Source of the DNA: Candidatus Zixiibacteriota bacterium
GTDB lineage: Bacteria; Zixibacteria; MSB-5A5; GN15; FEB-12
Direction: 5' to 3'
NCBI GenBank assembly: GCA_034003725.1
Contig: JAVEYB010000001.1
Coordinates: 456,641-520,640, forward strand
Length of the DNA stretch: 64,000 nucleotides
The notes beneath the pieces were generated by a model that worked only from the letters and a program-made list of their open reading frames with translations, made no database searches and had not been told where the DNA came from. Positions 52,328 to 62,647 of the stretch are shown here, in pieces. The position numbers and the translations under genes were made by a program. The stretch's first letter is position 1. Each line of letters starts with the position of its first letter.

Positions 52328-54223
52328 TTAGTACACGTACGGCCCCTTGAGCAGGGCACGGGCTTCTTTCTGGTGATAGTCGGATGAGGCCAGCGACAGC
52401 ACCCGTCCGTAGTACTCCCGCGCAACGTCATGCTCTCCGCGAACGTCGGCGACCTTGCCCAGCCAGAGGTGTATCATCCCCTGATAGAACGGACGGGACT
52501 CGAGCAATTGCGCCACCTGCAAATAATCCCACGCCGTCCCGGTATCTTCCAGTCCGAGGTATGCGATCCCCGCCCAGAGGTAGGAGGCGGCCGAGGACGT
52601 TCCGCCGGCCAGCAGGGGCGCGAGTTTGTCCGCGGCCTCGCGACAGAGCCGCCGCGCGCGGTCCATGTCGTCGGAACGCTGGGAACGGAACAGGATCGAT
52701 GCGAGGGTAAGGCGGGCCTCAATAGCCGGCGCGCCATCGGGCTTGCGGACCACCTGCTCGAGCACAAAGGCCGCGTCCTCGCGCTGCCCCCGGTACAAAT
52801 GGTTCAGCCCGAGATTAAAGGCGATATACATATCGGAGCTGTCGATGCCACGGGCTTTGGTCAGTGATTCGAAGGCGTCGTCGTACAGCCCGTTCATCAT
52901 CTGGTATGCGGCCAGCGACATCCAGCTTCGGGCATTGGCCGGCTGGAGCGCCGCCTGGCGTTGCGCGTATTCTGTGGCTTTGTAATAATCGCCGTTGAAA
53001 AAAGACGCGCGGACCAGATAGATCATGGCCGTCAGTGAATCCTGGGTCGAAATCGCTTCCCGCAGCATGTCCTCGCTGTAGATGAGCAGCTGGCGATAGT
53101 CGCGCATGGTCTCCGCTTCGTCGGCGAACTGGGCAACCTGCGCGAACTGGACCGTAAGCGTATCAAGGTACGTGAGCCACTCGCGCTCCAGCGTGCCGAG
53201 CGACCGTCCATAGACTTTCTCCAGCGTGTCGCGCAGCGTCAAATCATCGGCCTGCCGGTAGACCGTCAGAAACGTCGTTATCTTGTACTGGTCGATCAGA
53301 TACCGGACGAACGACGCCGCCGTGCGATCCGCAAGGATGGGGTCGGTGGTCAGGTACCGGTGGGTATTCATCAGATCGCCCAGTGGAACGACTTGGCCGG
53401 CTTGTGCCATCTTTTTCATGTCGTAACGGGCGAAACCGAGGTACCCGGCCAGTCCCTCGGATAGAAACGGCGGTGCGTACCCGTAGTTGCGAAGCGTCGC
53501 GGCGTGCATGATCACAAACGGGTAGGCGCTGGAAAACTCACGAGTGTACAAGGCGAACGCGGTGCTGCTGGTGGGATCGATCATCGTACCAAACCTCTTG
53601 TCCCAGATGACCGACGGCATCAGGCAGGGGCACAGGTAAAACGCGTATTTCCCGGCGGTCGTGAAGTGGTTGATATCCCGGTACAGTTCGTAGCGCTCGT
53701 CGACCAGCGCCTTGACCGAATTCCAGTAGAAATCACCAAGGGACTGAGGGACGAAATAGATGTCCGCATAGGCGCTGGGATCGACCTTGAACTCTCCGGC
53801 GCGCCGGTGTGAATACCCGCAGCCGGTGGTGTCATAGTCGCGCCGCTGCAACGGCGACAGCCTCAATGAATACACCGTTTCGTTTTTTCCGCGGATGCTA
53901 TCGAGTCGTGCCTGCAGGCCGTACTCGACCCGGAAACTGCGGGCGAAATTCTGCGGGATGTCGTTGAGTGTCACGGCATGCACCAGAAACGACGCTTCCG
54001 TTGAATCGGCGGCCGTCAGTTCCAGATCGACCGACATCATCAGCAAAAACCCCTGGGCGGGATAACCCGACACGATCGCGGTGGTATCCGCCAAAAGCAG
54101 GCGGTCATTACCGGATACGGGGTCGGTCTGGTACACGCGCAGCTCAAAATCGACTGCATCCACCGCCGACGCGGCAGCGGGGAGAATGAGCAGGGACAGC
54201 AGGACAAGACTAAATTTTACCAT
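52328..54223 (-). CDS. TPR protein with degenerate peptidase MA-like domain
   Basis: 631 residues. Signal peptide about 1-19 ('LLILPAAASAVDA'). About 180-350 resembles gluzincin peptidase MA: 'AFALYTREFSSAYPFVIMHAATLRNYGYAPPFLSEGLAGYLGFA', where the HExxH zinc motif is replaced by 'HAATL' and only 'PPFLSEGLAGYL' remains, so it is unlikely to be a working protease. From about 400 come TPR-like helices ('AFNLGLNHLYRGQREDAAFVLEQVV', 'YLWAGIAYLGLEDTGTAWDYLQVAQLLE'). Periplasmic by its signal. Three bases from the VWA gene, the two likely form one complex unit (inference). Confidence 0.82.
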   Translation of the reverse strand: MVKFSLVLLSLLILPAAASAVDAVDFELRVYQTDPVSGNDRLLLADTTAIVSGYPAQGFLLMMSVDLELTAADSTEASFLVHAVTLNDIPQNFARSFRVEYGLQARLDSIRGKNETVYSLRLSPLQRRDYDTTGCGYSHRRAGEFKVDPSAYADIYFVPQSLGDFYWNSVKALVDERYELYRDINHFTTAGKYAFYLCPCLMPSVIWDKRFGTMIDPTSSTAFALYTREFSSAYPFVIMHAATLRNYGYAPPFLSEGLAGYLGFARYDMKKMAQAGQVVPLGDLMNTHRYLTTDPILADRTAASFVRYLIDQYKITTFLTVYRQADDLTLRDTLEKVYGRSLGTLEREWLTYLDTLTVQFAQVAQFADEAETMRDYRQLLIYSEDMLREAISTQDSLTAMIYLVRASFFNGDYYKATEYAQRQAALQPANARSWMSLAAYQMMNGLYDDAFESLTKARGIDSSDMYIAFNLGLNHLYRGQREDAAFVLEQVVRKPDGAPAIEARLTLASILFRSQRSDDMDRARRLCREAADKLAPLLAGGTSSAASYLWAGIAYLGLEDTGTAWDYLQVAQLLESRPFYQGMIHLWLGKVADVRGEHDVAREYYGRVLSLASSDYHQKEARALLKGPYVY

Positions 54224-54278
54224 GATACTTATACCAGTAAACGCGCACGCGGTCTGATTTGTCGAGTGAAAAGGCAGG

Positions 54279-55007
54279 TCACTGGTCCTCGGACACCAGC
54301 CGCCCGTCCTTGAGTACGGGCAGCACCGGCATGGAATCCACCTCGGTAGCCACGACCACGTCGTGCTCGAACCCGATCGAGGCCAGGAAGCGGGCGTGCT
54401 CCCCCTGGGCGATCGCCTGCCTGATCGATGACTGGTTGGTGCGGTAGAGCAGCAATGCCAGCGAGGCGGCGTCGTTGAGTTCCAGTTCGCCTTTGCGAAG
54501 CGACGCCAGCCGATGGATCAGCATGCCGCCGCAGATGGTGTCCTCGATCGAGAAGTGGCCTTCGCGGCCGGAGCAGACCAGCAGCAGATCCCGATCATCG
54601 GCGGCAATCGCCTCCGCGACCTTCGACACGTTGACCAGCCCGGCGGTCACCACCTTCCATCCCTTGTTGGCGCGGCTCAACGCGAGCGTCCCGTTTGTGG
54701 TCGTCATCACGACATACTTGCCGCCGACCGACTCGGGGGTGAACTCGGTCGGAGAATTGCCGAGCTGAAAGTTTTCAATTTTGACGCCGTTCCGTTCGCC
54801 GGCAAGCACGACCGCGTCGCCGCCCAGCTTGGCCCGCATATCCCCCGCCTCGCCGGGACCGGCGGTCGGGATGACTCCTTTCGCCCCGGCCTGGAGCGCG
54901 GCACAGATCGACGTGGTGGCCCGAAGAACGTCGATAACCACCACGGTCTTTTCTTCCATTTCCGCTTTGTCCATCGGGGCCGAGGTCAGGAACAGTCGGA
55001 CGTGCAT
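54279..55007 (-). CDS. comB: 2-phosphosulfolactate phosphatase (ComB)
   Basis: 242 residues matching ComB throughout: 'VVVIDVLRATTSICAAL' with the first Asp, 'LAGERNGVKIENFQLGNSPTEF', 'MTTTNGTLAL' and 'LLLVCSGREGHFSIEDTICGGML'. In methanogens it removes phosphate from 2-phosphosulfolactate on the coenzyme M route; bacterial homologues without ComA are common and their substrate is uncertain. No comA or other CoM genes are here. ATG 55007 with AGGAG six bases upstream; nine bases after gcvT's stop, so likely co-transcribed. Confidence 0.9.
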   Translation of the reverse strand: MHVRLFLTSAPMDKAEMEEKTVVVIDVLRATTSICAALQAGAKGVIPTAGPGEAGDMRAKLGGDAVVLAGERNGVKIENFQLGNSPTEFTPESVGGKYVVMTTTNGTLALSRANKGWKVVTAGLVNVSKVAEAIAADDRDLLLVCSGREGHFSIEDTICGGMLIHRLASLRKGELELNDAASLALLLYRTNQSSIRQAIAQGEHARFLASIGFEHDVVVATEVDSMPVLPVLKDGRLVSEDQ

Positions 55008-55015
55008 CTGGTCTC

Positions 55016-56122
55016 CTACTTATGCGACGCGTTTTTGTAAAACGGCGGCTTGACGATCGTGGCCGGGAGGCGTTTCCCGCGAACGTCGATCTCCACCGAC
55101 GTGCCGATCTTGCTTCGTTCTCGTTCGATATAGCCCATCGCGATCGGCTTCTGCAGCGACGGAGAAAACGTACCGGAGGTCACGGTCCCAACTTCCGCGT
55201 CCCGGTCGAAAATGCCGAAACCGTGACGCGGGACGCCTTTTCCCTCGGCCTCGAAACAGACCAGGCGGCGGCGAGGTTTCTCGTCGCGGTGCCGCAGAAT
55301 GGTCGGCCGGCCGACAAAATCCTTGTCGAAGTCGATAATGAAGTTCAGCCCGGCCTCAACCGGCGACGTCGTCTCATCGATGTCGTTGCCGTAGAGAGCC
55401 ATTTTCATCTCCAGCCGGAGCGTGTCGCGAGCGCCGAGCCCGATGAATTCCAGCCCAAAACGAGCGCCGGCCCCGGTCACGGCTTTCCACAAGGTGTCGC
55501 AATGCTTGGGCGGGATGTAGATTTCGAAGCCGTCTTCGCCGGTATAGCCGGTGCGGGAGAAGAGCAGGTCGACTCCCGCCACTTTCGCCGTCACCGCCGT
55601 ATAGTAGCCCATCGACTCGAGATCATGGTCAGTCAGTTCCGCCATGAGCTTAGTGGCATTGGGTCCCTGAATCGCAAGCAGACCGAACTGAGCTGAGCGG
55701 TCCACCAGTGTGACATCGGGCGTGAGGTACCGGGACAGGTGCGCGAAGTCTTTCTTGATGTTGGATGCATTTACCACCAGAAAGTAGCGGTCCTCAAGTC
55801 GGTAGACCAGCAGATCATCGACAATCCCCCCCTCTTCGGTGGGCATGCAGTTGTACTGGATCCTTCCCGGTTCCAGCTCGGCGACATTGTTGGTGGTGGT
55901 TTTTTGCAGAAAGGCGAGCGCGCCGGGCCCGGAGACCTCAAACTCGCCCATATGAGACAGGTCAAAAAGCCCGATGTTGTTGCGCACGGCCAGGTGTTCG
56001 GCCTGGATTCCCTTGTACTGCACCGGCATCCGGAATCCTGCAAAATCCACCATGCGGGCGCCGGCCGCGACATGATAGTCGTGAAAGGGCGTTTTCAACA
56101 CGTTCGACGTTTCGTTCGACAT
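55016..56122 (-). CDS. gcvT: Aminomethyltransferase (glycine cleavage T protein)
   Basis: 368 residues. '[27 protein letters not shown]' and '[28 protein letters not shown]' are GcvT hallmarks, including the Asp that holds the folate reaction. Transfers the aminomethyl of glycine from lipoyl-GcvH to tetrahydrofolate. gcvH and gcvP are not in the window. ATG 56122. Length normal. Confidence 0.96.
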   Translation of the reverse strand: MSNETSNVLKTPFHDYHVAAGARMVDFAGFRMPVQYKGIQAEHLAVRNNIGLFDLSHMGEFEVSGPGALAFLQKTTTNNVAELEPGRIQYNCMPTEEGGIVDDLLVYRLEDRYFLVVNASNIKKDFAHLSRYLTPDVTLVDRSAQFGLLAIQGPNATKLMAELTDHDLESMGYYTAVTAKVAGVDLLFSRTGYTGEDGFEIYIPPKHCDTLWKAVTGAGARFGLEFIGLGARDTLRLEMKMALYGNDIDETTSPVEAGLNFIIDFDKDFVGRPTILRHRDEKPRRRLVCFEAEGKGVPRHGFGIFDRDAEVGTVTSGTFSPSLQKPIAMGYIERERSKIGTSVEIDVRGKRLPATIVKPPFYKNASHK

Positions 56123-56271
56123 TCCTACAATCCCCTTTCCCAGGGTTTTACAACAGGCTGTAAGGAACGTCGCGCACCATCAAAAGTCAATACCAAGCTC
56201 CCGGCGGTGCGTGTTGAACGGGCAAGTCAATCAACAATGCAACGGTCCGGTTTTTCGCCGTGCCGGGAGAC

Positions 56272-56303
56272 AAAAAAAGACCCGCCGGCTCGCCGACGGG
56301 TCT
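56272..56303 (-). terminator. Rho-independent terminator of fba
   Basis: Minus strand: AGACCCGTCGG pairs with CCGGCGGGTCT (56293-56303 with 56278-56288), loop of four, one T/G wobble, then T6-T7 (complement of 56272-56278). It lies 31 bases after the fba stop. Confidence 0.93.
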
Positions 56304-56334
56304 GATATCTGTCACGTGCGTGACGCGGAGCGGT

Positions 56335-57366
56335 CTACTTGCGGAATAACGTCTTGCCGTCGGACTTGAGGTCCTTGCAGGCCTGCGTGACCCGTTTCGC
56401 CATGTTGGCTTCGGCCGCCTTCAGGTAGACGCGCGGGTCGAACTTCTTCTTGTTGGCGACGTCGGTGTCGCTGTGTGTCAGCTCGGAGCGATTCTCGTCA
56501 ACGTGCTTCACGATCGCTTCGGTGAAGTGATACTGCGTATCGGTGTCGACATTCATCTTGATGACGCCGTACTCCAGCGTCTCGTGGATGTCGGACAGAT
56601 CCGAGCCCGAACCACCGTGAAATACCAGCCAGAACCGGGCCGCCTTGCCGTGCGTCGCCATCACGGCCTCCTGTCCCTCTTTCAGGATTTTCGGACGCAG
56701 CTTCACGTTCCCCGGTTTGTAGATGCCATGCACGTTGCCGAAGGTCGCGGCCAGCATGTACCGTCCGCCGATCGGGTGCAGCGCCTCGTAGACGCCCACC
56801 ATATCGGCCGGAGTCGTGTACAGCTTTTCGCGGGGGTGATCGCTGTGGTCGATGCCATCCTCTTCGCCGCCGACCACGCCCGTCTCGACTTCGAGGATGA
56901 TGTCGTTATCCTTGCACAGCTTCATCAGCTCCCGGGCGATTTTCATGTTCTCGTCGAGGGGCAGTTCCGACCCATCGAACATGTGCGAGTGAAAGAGATT
57001 GGGTTGACCGGCTTTCCGACGCCGCGCGGTTTCCTGGATCAGCGGCTTCAGGAAGGAGTCGACCTTTTTCGGCTGGCAGTGATCGGTGTGCAGGGCAATC
57101 CAGACGTCGTAGTGTTTCGCCATGCGGTGGACATGTTCGGCGACGGAGATCGAACCTTCGACCATGTTCTTGATGTTGAGGCCGGACGCAAATTCGCCGG
57201 CTCCGGTGGACAGCTGGATGATCCCGTCCGACTTGGCGTCGGCGAACCCTTTCAGCGCCGCATTGGCGGTTTCCGTGGACGTGACGTTGATAGCCGGAAA
57301 CGCATACTTGCCGGCATGCGCCTTCTCCAGCATTTCGACATACTTGTCGGCAGTTACAACGGGCAT
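56335..57366 (-). CDS. fba: Class II fructose-bisphosphate aldolase
   Basis: 343 residues, class IIA type. 'WIALHTDHCQPKK' gives the zinc His pair, 'ILEVETGVVGGEEDGID' the catalytic Glu region, and 'FHGGSGSDLSDI' the phosphate-binding turn. Splits fructose-1,6-bisphosphate into DHAP and glyceraldehyde-3-phosphate. ATG 57366 with AGAGGG upstream. It lies 39 bases downstream of acnA on the same strand, possibly one transcript. Confidence 0.96.
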   Translation of the reverse strand: MPVVTADKYVEMLEKAHAGKYAFPAINVTSTETANAALKGFADAKSDGIIQLSTGAGEFASGLNIKNMVEGSISVAEHVHRMAKHYDVWIALHTDHCQPKKVDSFLKPLIQETARRRKAGQPNLFHSHMFDGSELPLDENMKIARELMKLCKDNDIILEVETGVVGGEEDGIDHSDHPREKLYTTPADMVGVYEALHPIGGRYMLAATFGNVHGIYKPGNVKLRPKILKEGQEAVMATHGKAARFWLVFHGGSGSDLSDIHETLEYGVIKMNVDTDTQYHFTEAIVKHVDENRSELTHSDTDVANKKKFDPRVYLKAAEANMAKRVTQACKDLKSDGKTLFRK

Positions 57367-57405
57367 CGTTTCCCTCTTTTATTTTCAGACTGCAAGTTAT
57401 CGTTT

Positions 57406-60078
57406 TCAGTCGTTCAACTGGCGCAGCACCATCTGCAGGATGCCGCCGTGCCGATAGTAATCCACTTCGATGGCGGTGTCGATCCGCGCGGTGACGTCGA
57501 ATCGTTTCGCCGGACCGTCGCCGGTCGCCCGTACGGTGAGGGTCTGGTGCGGCTTGATGCCGTTGGACAGCCCCTCGATCGTATACGACTCTTTGCCGGT
57601 GAGTCCGAGCGTCGCCACCGACTCGCCGGACTTGAACTGCAGCGGGAGGATTCCCATGCCGATCAGGTTTGACCGGTGGATTCTCTCGTAGCTTTCGGCG
57701 ATCAAGGCTTTGACCCCCAGCAGGCGCGTTCCTTTAGCGGCCCAGTCGCGCGATGACCCCATGCCGTAGTCCTTGCCGGCGAGCACGATCAGGTCGGTGC
57801 CGGATGCCAGGTACTTCGCCGAGGCGTCGTAGATTGACATCGTCTCCCCCGTGGGATGGTAGACCGTGATCCCGCCTTCGGACCCCGGCACGAGCAGGTT
57901 TCTCAGCCGGATGTTGGCGAACGTTCCGCGTGTCATCACGCGGTCGTTGCCGCGGCGCGACCCATAGCTGTTGAAGTCCGCTACCGTGACGCCGAGGCTT
58001 TGCAGGAATTTCCCGGCGGGCGAATCCGCTTTGATGGTGCCGGCCGGGGAGATGTGGTCGGTGGTGATGGAGTCACCCAGAAGCGCCAGCACGCGTGCAT
58101 CCGTGATCGGCTTTACGTCCTCCGGCTTCCGCGTCATGTTCTGGAAGAAGGGCGGCTCCTGGATGTAGGTGGAACTTTCTTTCCACTGATACAGCTCGGA
58201 GTCGGTGCCTTTAATGGCGTTCCAGGTCGGATTACCTTCGAACACCGAGGCGTATTGCCGGCGGAACAATTCCGGTGTGACGGCTTTGTGGATGGTCTGT
58301 TCGATTTCGGCCTGAGTGGGCCAGATGTCCTTCAAATAGACTTTTTCCCCCTTGTCATTGACGCCGATCGGCTCTTTGGTCAGGTCGATATCGACCGTTC
58401 CGGCCAGCGCATATGCCACCACCAGCGGCGGCGAGGCCAGATAATTGGCCCGCGTGTGCGGATTGACGCGACCCTCGAAATTGCGGTTGCCCGAAAGCAC
58501 CGCCGCTGCCACCAGGTCGCCTTCCTGAATCGCGTTGACTACCGGTTCCGGCAGCGGACCGGAATTCCCGATACAGGTGGTGCAACCGAATCCAACATTG
58601 TGGAAACCGAGTTTCTCGAGCGGTTCCATCAGACCGGCTTTGTTCAAATACTCGATTACCACGCGGGAACCGGGGGCCAGCGACGTCTTGACATAGGGCT
58701 TCACTTTCAGTCCGCGGTCCACGGCCTTTTTGGCGAGCAACCCCGACGCGATCAAGACATAGGGGTCGGACGTGTTGGTACATGAGGTAATGGCGGCGAT
58801 CACCACCGCGCCGTGGCCCATTTCGGCGGTGTACCCATTGCGAACGGCCACACGCCGGGCCTGCTGTTCCTTATCCAGTTCGAATCCGCGTTCCTTGATC
58901 GGCTTGCCCAGCGCGCTCTCGAATTCCTGCTTCATCGATCGCAATCCCACACGGTCCTGCGGGCGCTTCGGTCCGGACAACGACGGTTCGACCTTGGAAA
59001 TATCGAGTTCGAGGATATCGGCAAACTCAGGCGCTTTCGAGCCCGGCGTCCGGAACAAGCCCTGCTCCTTGGTATACGCCTCGACGAGCGCCACCTCGTC
59101 GTCGGGCCGCCCGGTCAGGCGCAGATATCGGAGGGAGGAATCATCGACCGGGAAAAATCCCATGGTGGCGCCGTATTCGGGGGCCATGTTGCCGATCATC
59201 GCCTTCACCGGCAGCGTCATGTGGTCGAGCGCGTCTCCGAAGAACTCGACAAACTTGCCGACCACGCCTTTCTGGCGCAACCGCTGGGTAATCGTCAACA
59301 CGAGATCCGTTCCGGTGACACCTTCCGAGAGCCGTCCGGTCAATTTGAACCCGACGACTTCCGGTGTCAGCATGTAAATCGGCTGGCCCAGCATCACCGC
59401 CTCGGCCTCGATTCCACCCACGCCCCAGCCAACCACGCCGAGGCCGTTGATCATTACGGTGTGGCTGTCGGTTCCGACCAGCGTGTCGGGCATCGCGACC
59501 CCGTCACGATGCAGGACCACTTTTGCCAGATACTCGAGGTTGACCTGATGGACAATACCGGTGGCCGGCGGCACGACGCGGAAGTTGTCGAACGCCTTCT
59601 GTCCCCAATGCAAAAATTCGTACCGCTCCCGGTTGCGCTCGAATTCCTTTTCCATGTTGATCCGAAGCGCGTCATTCGACGCAAACGCATCGACCTGGAC
59701 GGAGTGATCGATAACGAGGTCAACCGGCACCAGGGGGTTGATCTTCTTCGGGTCTCCGCCCATGGCTTTCATGGCCGTCCTCATGGCCGCGAGATCGACG
59801 ACCGCCGGGACGCCGGTGAAGTCCTGCAGGACTACGCGGGCGGGCATAAAGGGCAAATCCACTTCGCCCACCTGCTTCGGATTGTATTTGGCGAGGTTGA
59901 CGACGTCCTGCTCGGTCACGACCCGACCGTCGACATTACGAAGGACCGATTCCAAGATAATGCGGATTGAATACGGCAGTCGCTCCAGTGAGCCATATGT
60001 GGAAAGGCGGTCCAGACGATAGATCTTGTACGTTGCAGAGCCGACCTTCAGGTTGGCGGCGGCGGAAAACGGATCCAT
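57406..60078 (-). CDS. acnA: Aconitate hydratase A
   Basis: 890 residues. AcnA/IRP1-type order with '[26 protein letters not shown]' (first cluster Cys), '[14 protein letters not shown]' (the two cluster Cys), and '[50 protein letters not shown]' (swivelling domain). Converts citrate to isocitrate with a [4Fe-4S] cluster. ATG 60078 follows GGGAGT; the frame is open 10 codons upstream without a ribosome site. Divergent from ispE, 189 bases apart. Confidence 0.97.
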   Translation of the reverse strand: MDPFSAAANLKVGSATYKIYRLDRLSTYGSLERLPYSIRIILESVLRNVDGRVVTEQDVVNLAKYNPKQVGEVDLPFMPARVVLQDFTGVPAVVDLAAMRTAMKAMGGDPKKINPLVPVDLVIDHSVQVDAFASNDALRINMEKEFERNRERYEFLHWGQKAFDNFRVVPPATGIVHQVNLEYLAKVVLHRDGVAMPDTLVGTDSHTVMINGLGVVGWGVGGIEAEAVMLGQPIYMLTPEVVGFKLTGRLSEGVTGTDLVLTITQRLRQKGVVGKFVEFFGDALDHMTLPVKAMIGNMAPEYGATMGFFPVDDSSLRYLRLTGRPDDEVALVEAYTKEQGLFRTPGSKAPEFADILELDISKVEPSLSGPKRPQDRVGLRSMKQEFESALGKPIKERGFELDKEQQARRVAVRNGYTAEMGHGAVVIAAITSCTNTSDPYVLIASGLLAKKAVDRGLKVKPYVKTSLAPGSRVVIEYLNKAGLMEPLEKLGFHNVGFGCTTCIGNSGPLPEPVVNAIQEGDLVAAAVLSGNRNFEGRVNPHTRANYLASPPLVVAYALAGTVDIDLTKEPIGVNDKGEKVYLKDIWPTQAEIEQTIHKAVTPELFRRQYASVFEGNPTWNAIKGTDSELYQWKESSTYIQEPPFFQNMTRKPEDVKPITDARVLALLGDSITTDHISPAGTIKADSPAGKFLQSLGVTVADFNSYGSRRGNDRVMTRGTFANIRLRNLLVPGSEGGITVYHPTGETMSIYDASAKYLASGTDLIVLAGKDYGMGSSRDWAAKGTRLLGVKALIAESYERIHRSNLIGMGILPLQFKSGESVATLGLTGKESYTIEGLSNGIKPHQTLTVRATGDGPAKRFDVTARIDTAIEVDYYRHGGILQMVLRQLND

Positions 60079-60267
60079 AAACCGACTCCCTTCTAAGCTG
60101 TAAGACACCCATGCTATCGCGGTAGTATAGAAAACCCAACGACCGATTTCAAGTGTCGGGCGTGACTCTGTCGGTGATTATTTCCCGCTTGCCGCGCGCG
60201 CGGCGTGCGCTATCTTGCCCCGAGCGGGTCGGGCATGAATGCCCGCTGCCGATTGGATTGCTCCCCG

Positions 60268-61176
60268 ATGTTTTGTACGAAAATCTCCGAAGACGAGCTG
60301 GTTGTCGGCGCTCCGGCCAAGATCAACCTCTTTCTGCAGGTATTGAACCGCCGTGACGACGGTTACCACAATATCAACTCGGTATTCCAGGCTGTGTCAC
60401 TTTTTGACCGACTTCGCGTACGCCGTGATCGGTCCGGTCCGTTTTTTTCACTGAGGCTCGACGAGCGCTCATCGGTGGCATCCGATCTTGATTGCGGGCC
60501 GGCAAATCTTGTCGCCCGCGCATTCGAACTGATGAAAAGGCGGTTTGACTTGACTCAGGGGCTGGCGATCACGCTCGAGAAACAGATTCCTGTCGCGGCC
60601 GGGCTGGCGGGAGGGTCAACCGATGCTGCGGCTTGTATTTACGCAGTCAATCGGTTGTTCGAGCTGGGGTTGTCGCGGCGCGAGATGGCGGCGATCGGGA
60701 GCGAATTGGGATCAGACATACCTTTTTTCTTCAGTTCCGGACAAGCGCTGGTGACCGGTCGTGGTGAACAGGTGGATGAGATAGTTTTGCCGCTGGATTA
60801 CTGGGTGGTGTTGGTGACGCCGCGGGTGGGGGTGTCGACGGCGGAGGCCTATCGCGCGCTGAGAATGACCTTGACAAACCCTAAGAACCCGTTTACTTTA
60901 CCCCGTTGCGAAACGGTCGGTGAGCTTGTTGGTGCGCTCCGGCTTACTACGAACGATTTCGAGGAAGGTCTTCTTTTGTCTTCTGAGGGGCATCAGAGAA
61001 TAAAAGAAAGCCTTCTGGAATGCGGGGCGGAGTTGGTGCGCTTGAGTGGGTCGGGGCCCACAGTGTTCGGCGTGTTCAGTTCGCCGCCGCCACCGGAGGA
61101 GTGTATAGGGAATGCAGGGGCATGGCAAGTCAGCACGGTCCGGCCAATTGCCCTGCCGAGTGCCGATTCATTTTGA
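60268..61176 (+). CDS. ispE: 4-diphosphocytidyl-2-C-methyl-D-erythritol kinase
   Basis: 302 residues, GHMP kinase. 'LVVGAPAKINLFLQV' (start), 'KQIPVAAGLAGGSTDAAACIYAVN' (ATP-binding Gly loop) and 'SGSGPTVFGVF' (motif 3). Fourth step of the MEP isoprenoid route. ATG 60268 has no clear ribosome site. Followed by spoVG 14 bases later, an order shared with several Firmicutes. Confidence 0.94.
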   Translation: MFCTKISEDELVVGAPAKINLFLQVLNRRDDGYHNINSVFQAVSLFDRLRVRRDRSGPFFSLRLDERSSVASDLDCGPANLVARAFELMKRRFDLTQGLAITLEKQIPVAAGLAGGSTDAAACIYAVNRLFELGLSRREMAAIGSELGSDIPFFFSSGQALVTGRGEQVDEIVLPLDYWVVLVTPRVGVSTAEAYRALRMTLTNPKNPFTLPRCETVGELVGALRLTTNDFEEGLLLSSEGHQRIKESLLECGAELVRLSGSGPTVFGVFSSPPPPEECIGNAGAWQVSTVRPIALPSADSF

Positions 61177-61190
61177 CGCAGGAGGCGACC

Positions 61191-61460
61191 GTGGAGATCA
61201 CCGAGGTACGGGTTACGCTTCGCGACGAGGACAAGCTCAAGGGTTTCGCGAACGTCACCTTCGACAACGCGTTTGTGGTTCGCGGGATGAAGATCATCCA
61301 GGGCAACAAAGGGCATTTCGTTTCGATGCCCTCACGCAAGCGTCCCGACGGAACGCACCAGGATATCGCCCATCCGGTGAACAGTGAAATGCGTGACTTG
61401 ATTGAGCAGCGGGTCTTGGAGGCGTACGAAGCCGAGCTGAAAACGCAGACTTCAGCCTAG
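61191..61460 (+). CDS. spoVG: SpoVG family RNA/DNA-binding protein
   Basis: 89 residues: 'VEITEVRVTLRDEDKLKGFANVTFDNAFVVRGMKIIQG' and 'GHFVSMPSRKRPDGTHQDIAHPVN', the complete family pattern. SpoVG binds nucleic acid and regulates in many bacteria; not limited to sporulation. Start is GTG 61191 with GGAGG six bases upstream. Just ahead of tRNA-Gln and prs. Confidence 0.95.
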   Translation: MEITEVRVTLRDEDKLKGFANVTFDNAFVVRGMKIIQGNKGHFVSMPSRKRPDGTHQDIAHPVNSEMRDLIEQRVLEAYEAELKTQTSA

Positions 61461-61473
61461 GTCCCCAACTGTG

Positions 61474-61545
61474 TGGGGCGTAGCCAAGCGGTAAGGCACC
61501 GGCCTTTGGAGCCGGCATTCGCAGGTTCGAATCCTGCCGCCCCAG
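61474..61545 (+). tRNA. tRNA-Gln(UUG)
   Basis: 72-base cloverleaf: acceptor TGGGGCG (61474-61480) pairs with CGCCCCA (61538-61544), anticodon loop CTTTGGA gives UUG, T-loop 'GGTTCGAATCC'. Discriminator G; CCA not encoded. It sits 13 bases after spoVG. Confidence 0.97.
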
Positions 61546-61635
61546 GAAATTGGCCGATGTGTACGACGACCTGGATTTCCCCGGCCGTCTGACCGGTGGA
61601 AAAACAGGTCTCATTTTGTGAGGGTCGTGAGTCTC

Positions 61636-62628
61636 ATGATTGTGCGAGAGGACATACGCCTGGTTGCGGGCAACGCCAACATCCCCCTGGCTATCAAAAT
61701 CGCCGAGTATCTTGGATGCCCCCTGACCGACTGCACGGTCAACCGGTTTTCCGACGGTGAGGTATTTGTCCAGATCAACGACAACATCCGGGGAACGGAT
61801 CTGTTCATCATCCAGCCGACCAACCCTCCGGCCGAGAATCTCATGGAGCTTCTGATGTTGATCGAGGCGTCCCGTCGCGCATCCGCGATGCGCATCACGG
61901 CCGTCATCCCGTACTACGGTTACGCCCGCCAGGACCGCAAGGACAAGCCGCGCGTTTCGATCACCGCCAAGCTGGTCGCCAACCTGATCACGACCGCCGG
62001 GGCGGACCGCATCATGACCATGGACCTGCATGCTAGCCAGATCCAGGGGTTTTTCGATCTTCCTCACGACCACCTTTATTCGGCGGTAGTGTTCAACGAC
62101 TTTGTCCGCAACATGCACCTGGAGAACCTGGTGGTTGTTTCGCCCGATGTCGGGTCGATCAAGCTGGCGCGGGCCACGGCAAGTTCGCTGCAGGCGGAAC
62201 TGGCCATTGTCGACAAACGCCGACAGGTGGCTAACGAGTCGAAGGTGATGAACCTGATCGGCGACGTCAAGGGTCGGACCGTGCTGATTCGCGACGACAT
62301 GGTTGACACGGCGGGAACCCTGTGCAACGCGGCTGCGTACCTGAAACAGCGCGGCGCGGGCGACATCTACGCCGCTTGCACGCACGGTGTGCTTTCGGGG
62401 ACGGCGATCCAGAAAATCAACGACTCCCCGATCAAAAAGATGATTATTTCTGATTCAATCGACATAGCCAACAAGCAGCTGTCCGACAAGTTCGAAATTC
62501 TGACCTGCTCGGAGTTGATCGGCGAAGCGGTTCGGCGGATATTCGACGAGGATTCCGTCTCCTCGCTCTTTGACGAGAAGACGACCACGGTCGGCGGCAA
62601 AAGCGTAACGAATACAACACGTTCTTGA
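61636..62628 (+). CDS. prs: Ribose-phosphate pyrophosphokinase
   Basis: 330 residues. 'ARQDRKDKPRVSITAKLVANLI' and 'DLHASQIQGFF' (flexible and regulatory loops), and the PRPP-binding loop 'VLIRDDMVDTAGTL' (about 221-234). Makes PRPP from ribose-5-phosphate and ATP for purine, pyrimidine, His, Trp and NAD synthesis. ATG 61636; a GTG at 61618 is an alternative with no ribosome site. Followed by rplY 19 bases later. Confidence 0.96.
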   Translation: MIVREDIRLVAGNANIPLAIKIAEYLGCPLTDCTVNRFSDGEVFVQINDNIRGTDLFIIQPTNPPAENLMELLMLIEASRRASAMRITAVIPYYGYARQDRKDKPRVSITAKLVANLITTAGADRIMTMDLHASQIQGFFDLPHDHLYSAVVFNDFVRNMHLENLVVVSPDVGSIKLARATASSLQAELAIVDKRRQVANESKVMNLIGDVKGRTVLIRDDMVDTAGTLCNAAAYLKQRGAGDIYAACTHGVLSGTAIQKINDSPIKKMIISDSIDIANKQLSDKFEILTCSELIGEAVRRIFDEDSVSSLFDEKTTTVGGKSVTNTTRS

Positions 62629-62647
62629 TGGAGGATACAGCGAGACC

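Noticed and set aside
56473-57672. Long plus-strand open frame (399 codons) opposite fba
   Set aside because: Antisense shadow of a highly conserved enzyme in GC-rich DNA; no ribosome site and no family pattern.
58813-59970. 385-codon open frame opposite acnA
   Set aside because: Antisense to conserved aconitase; codon positions explain the open frame.
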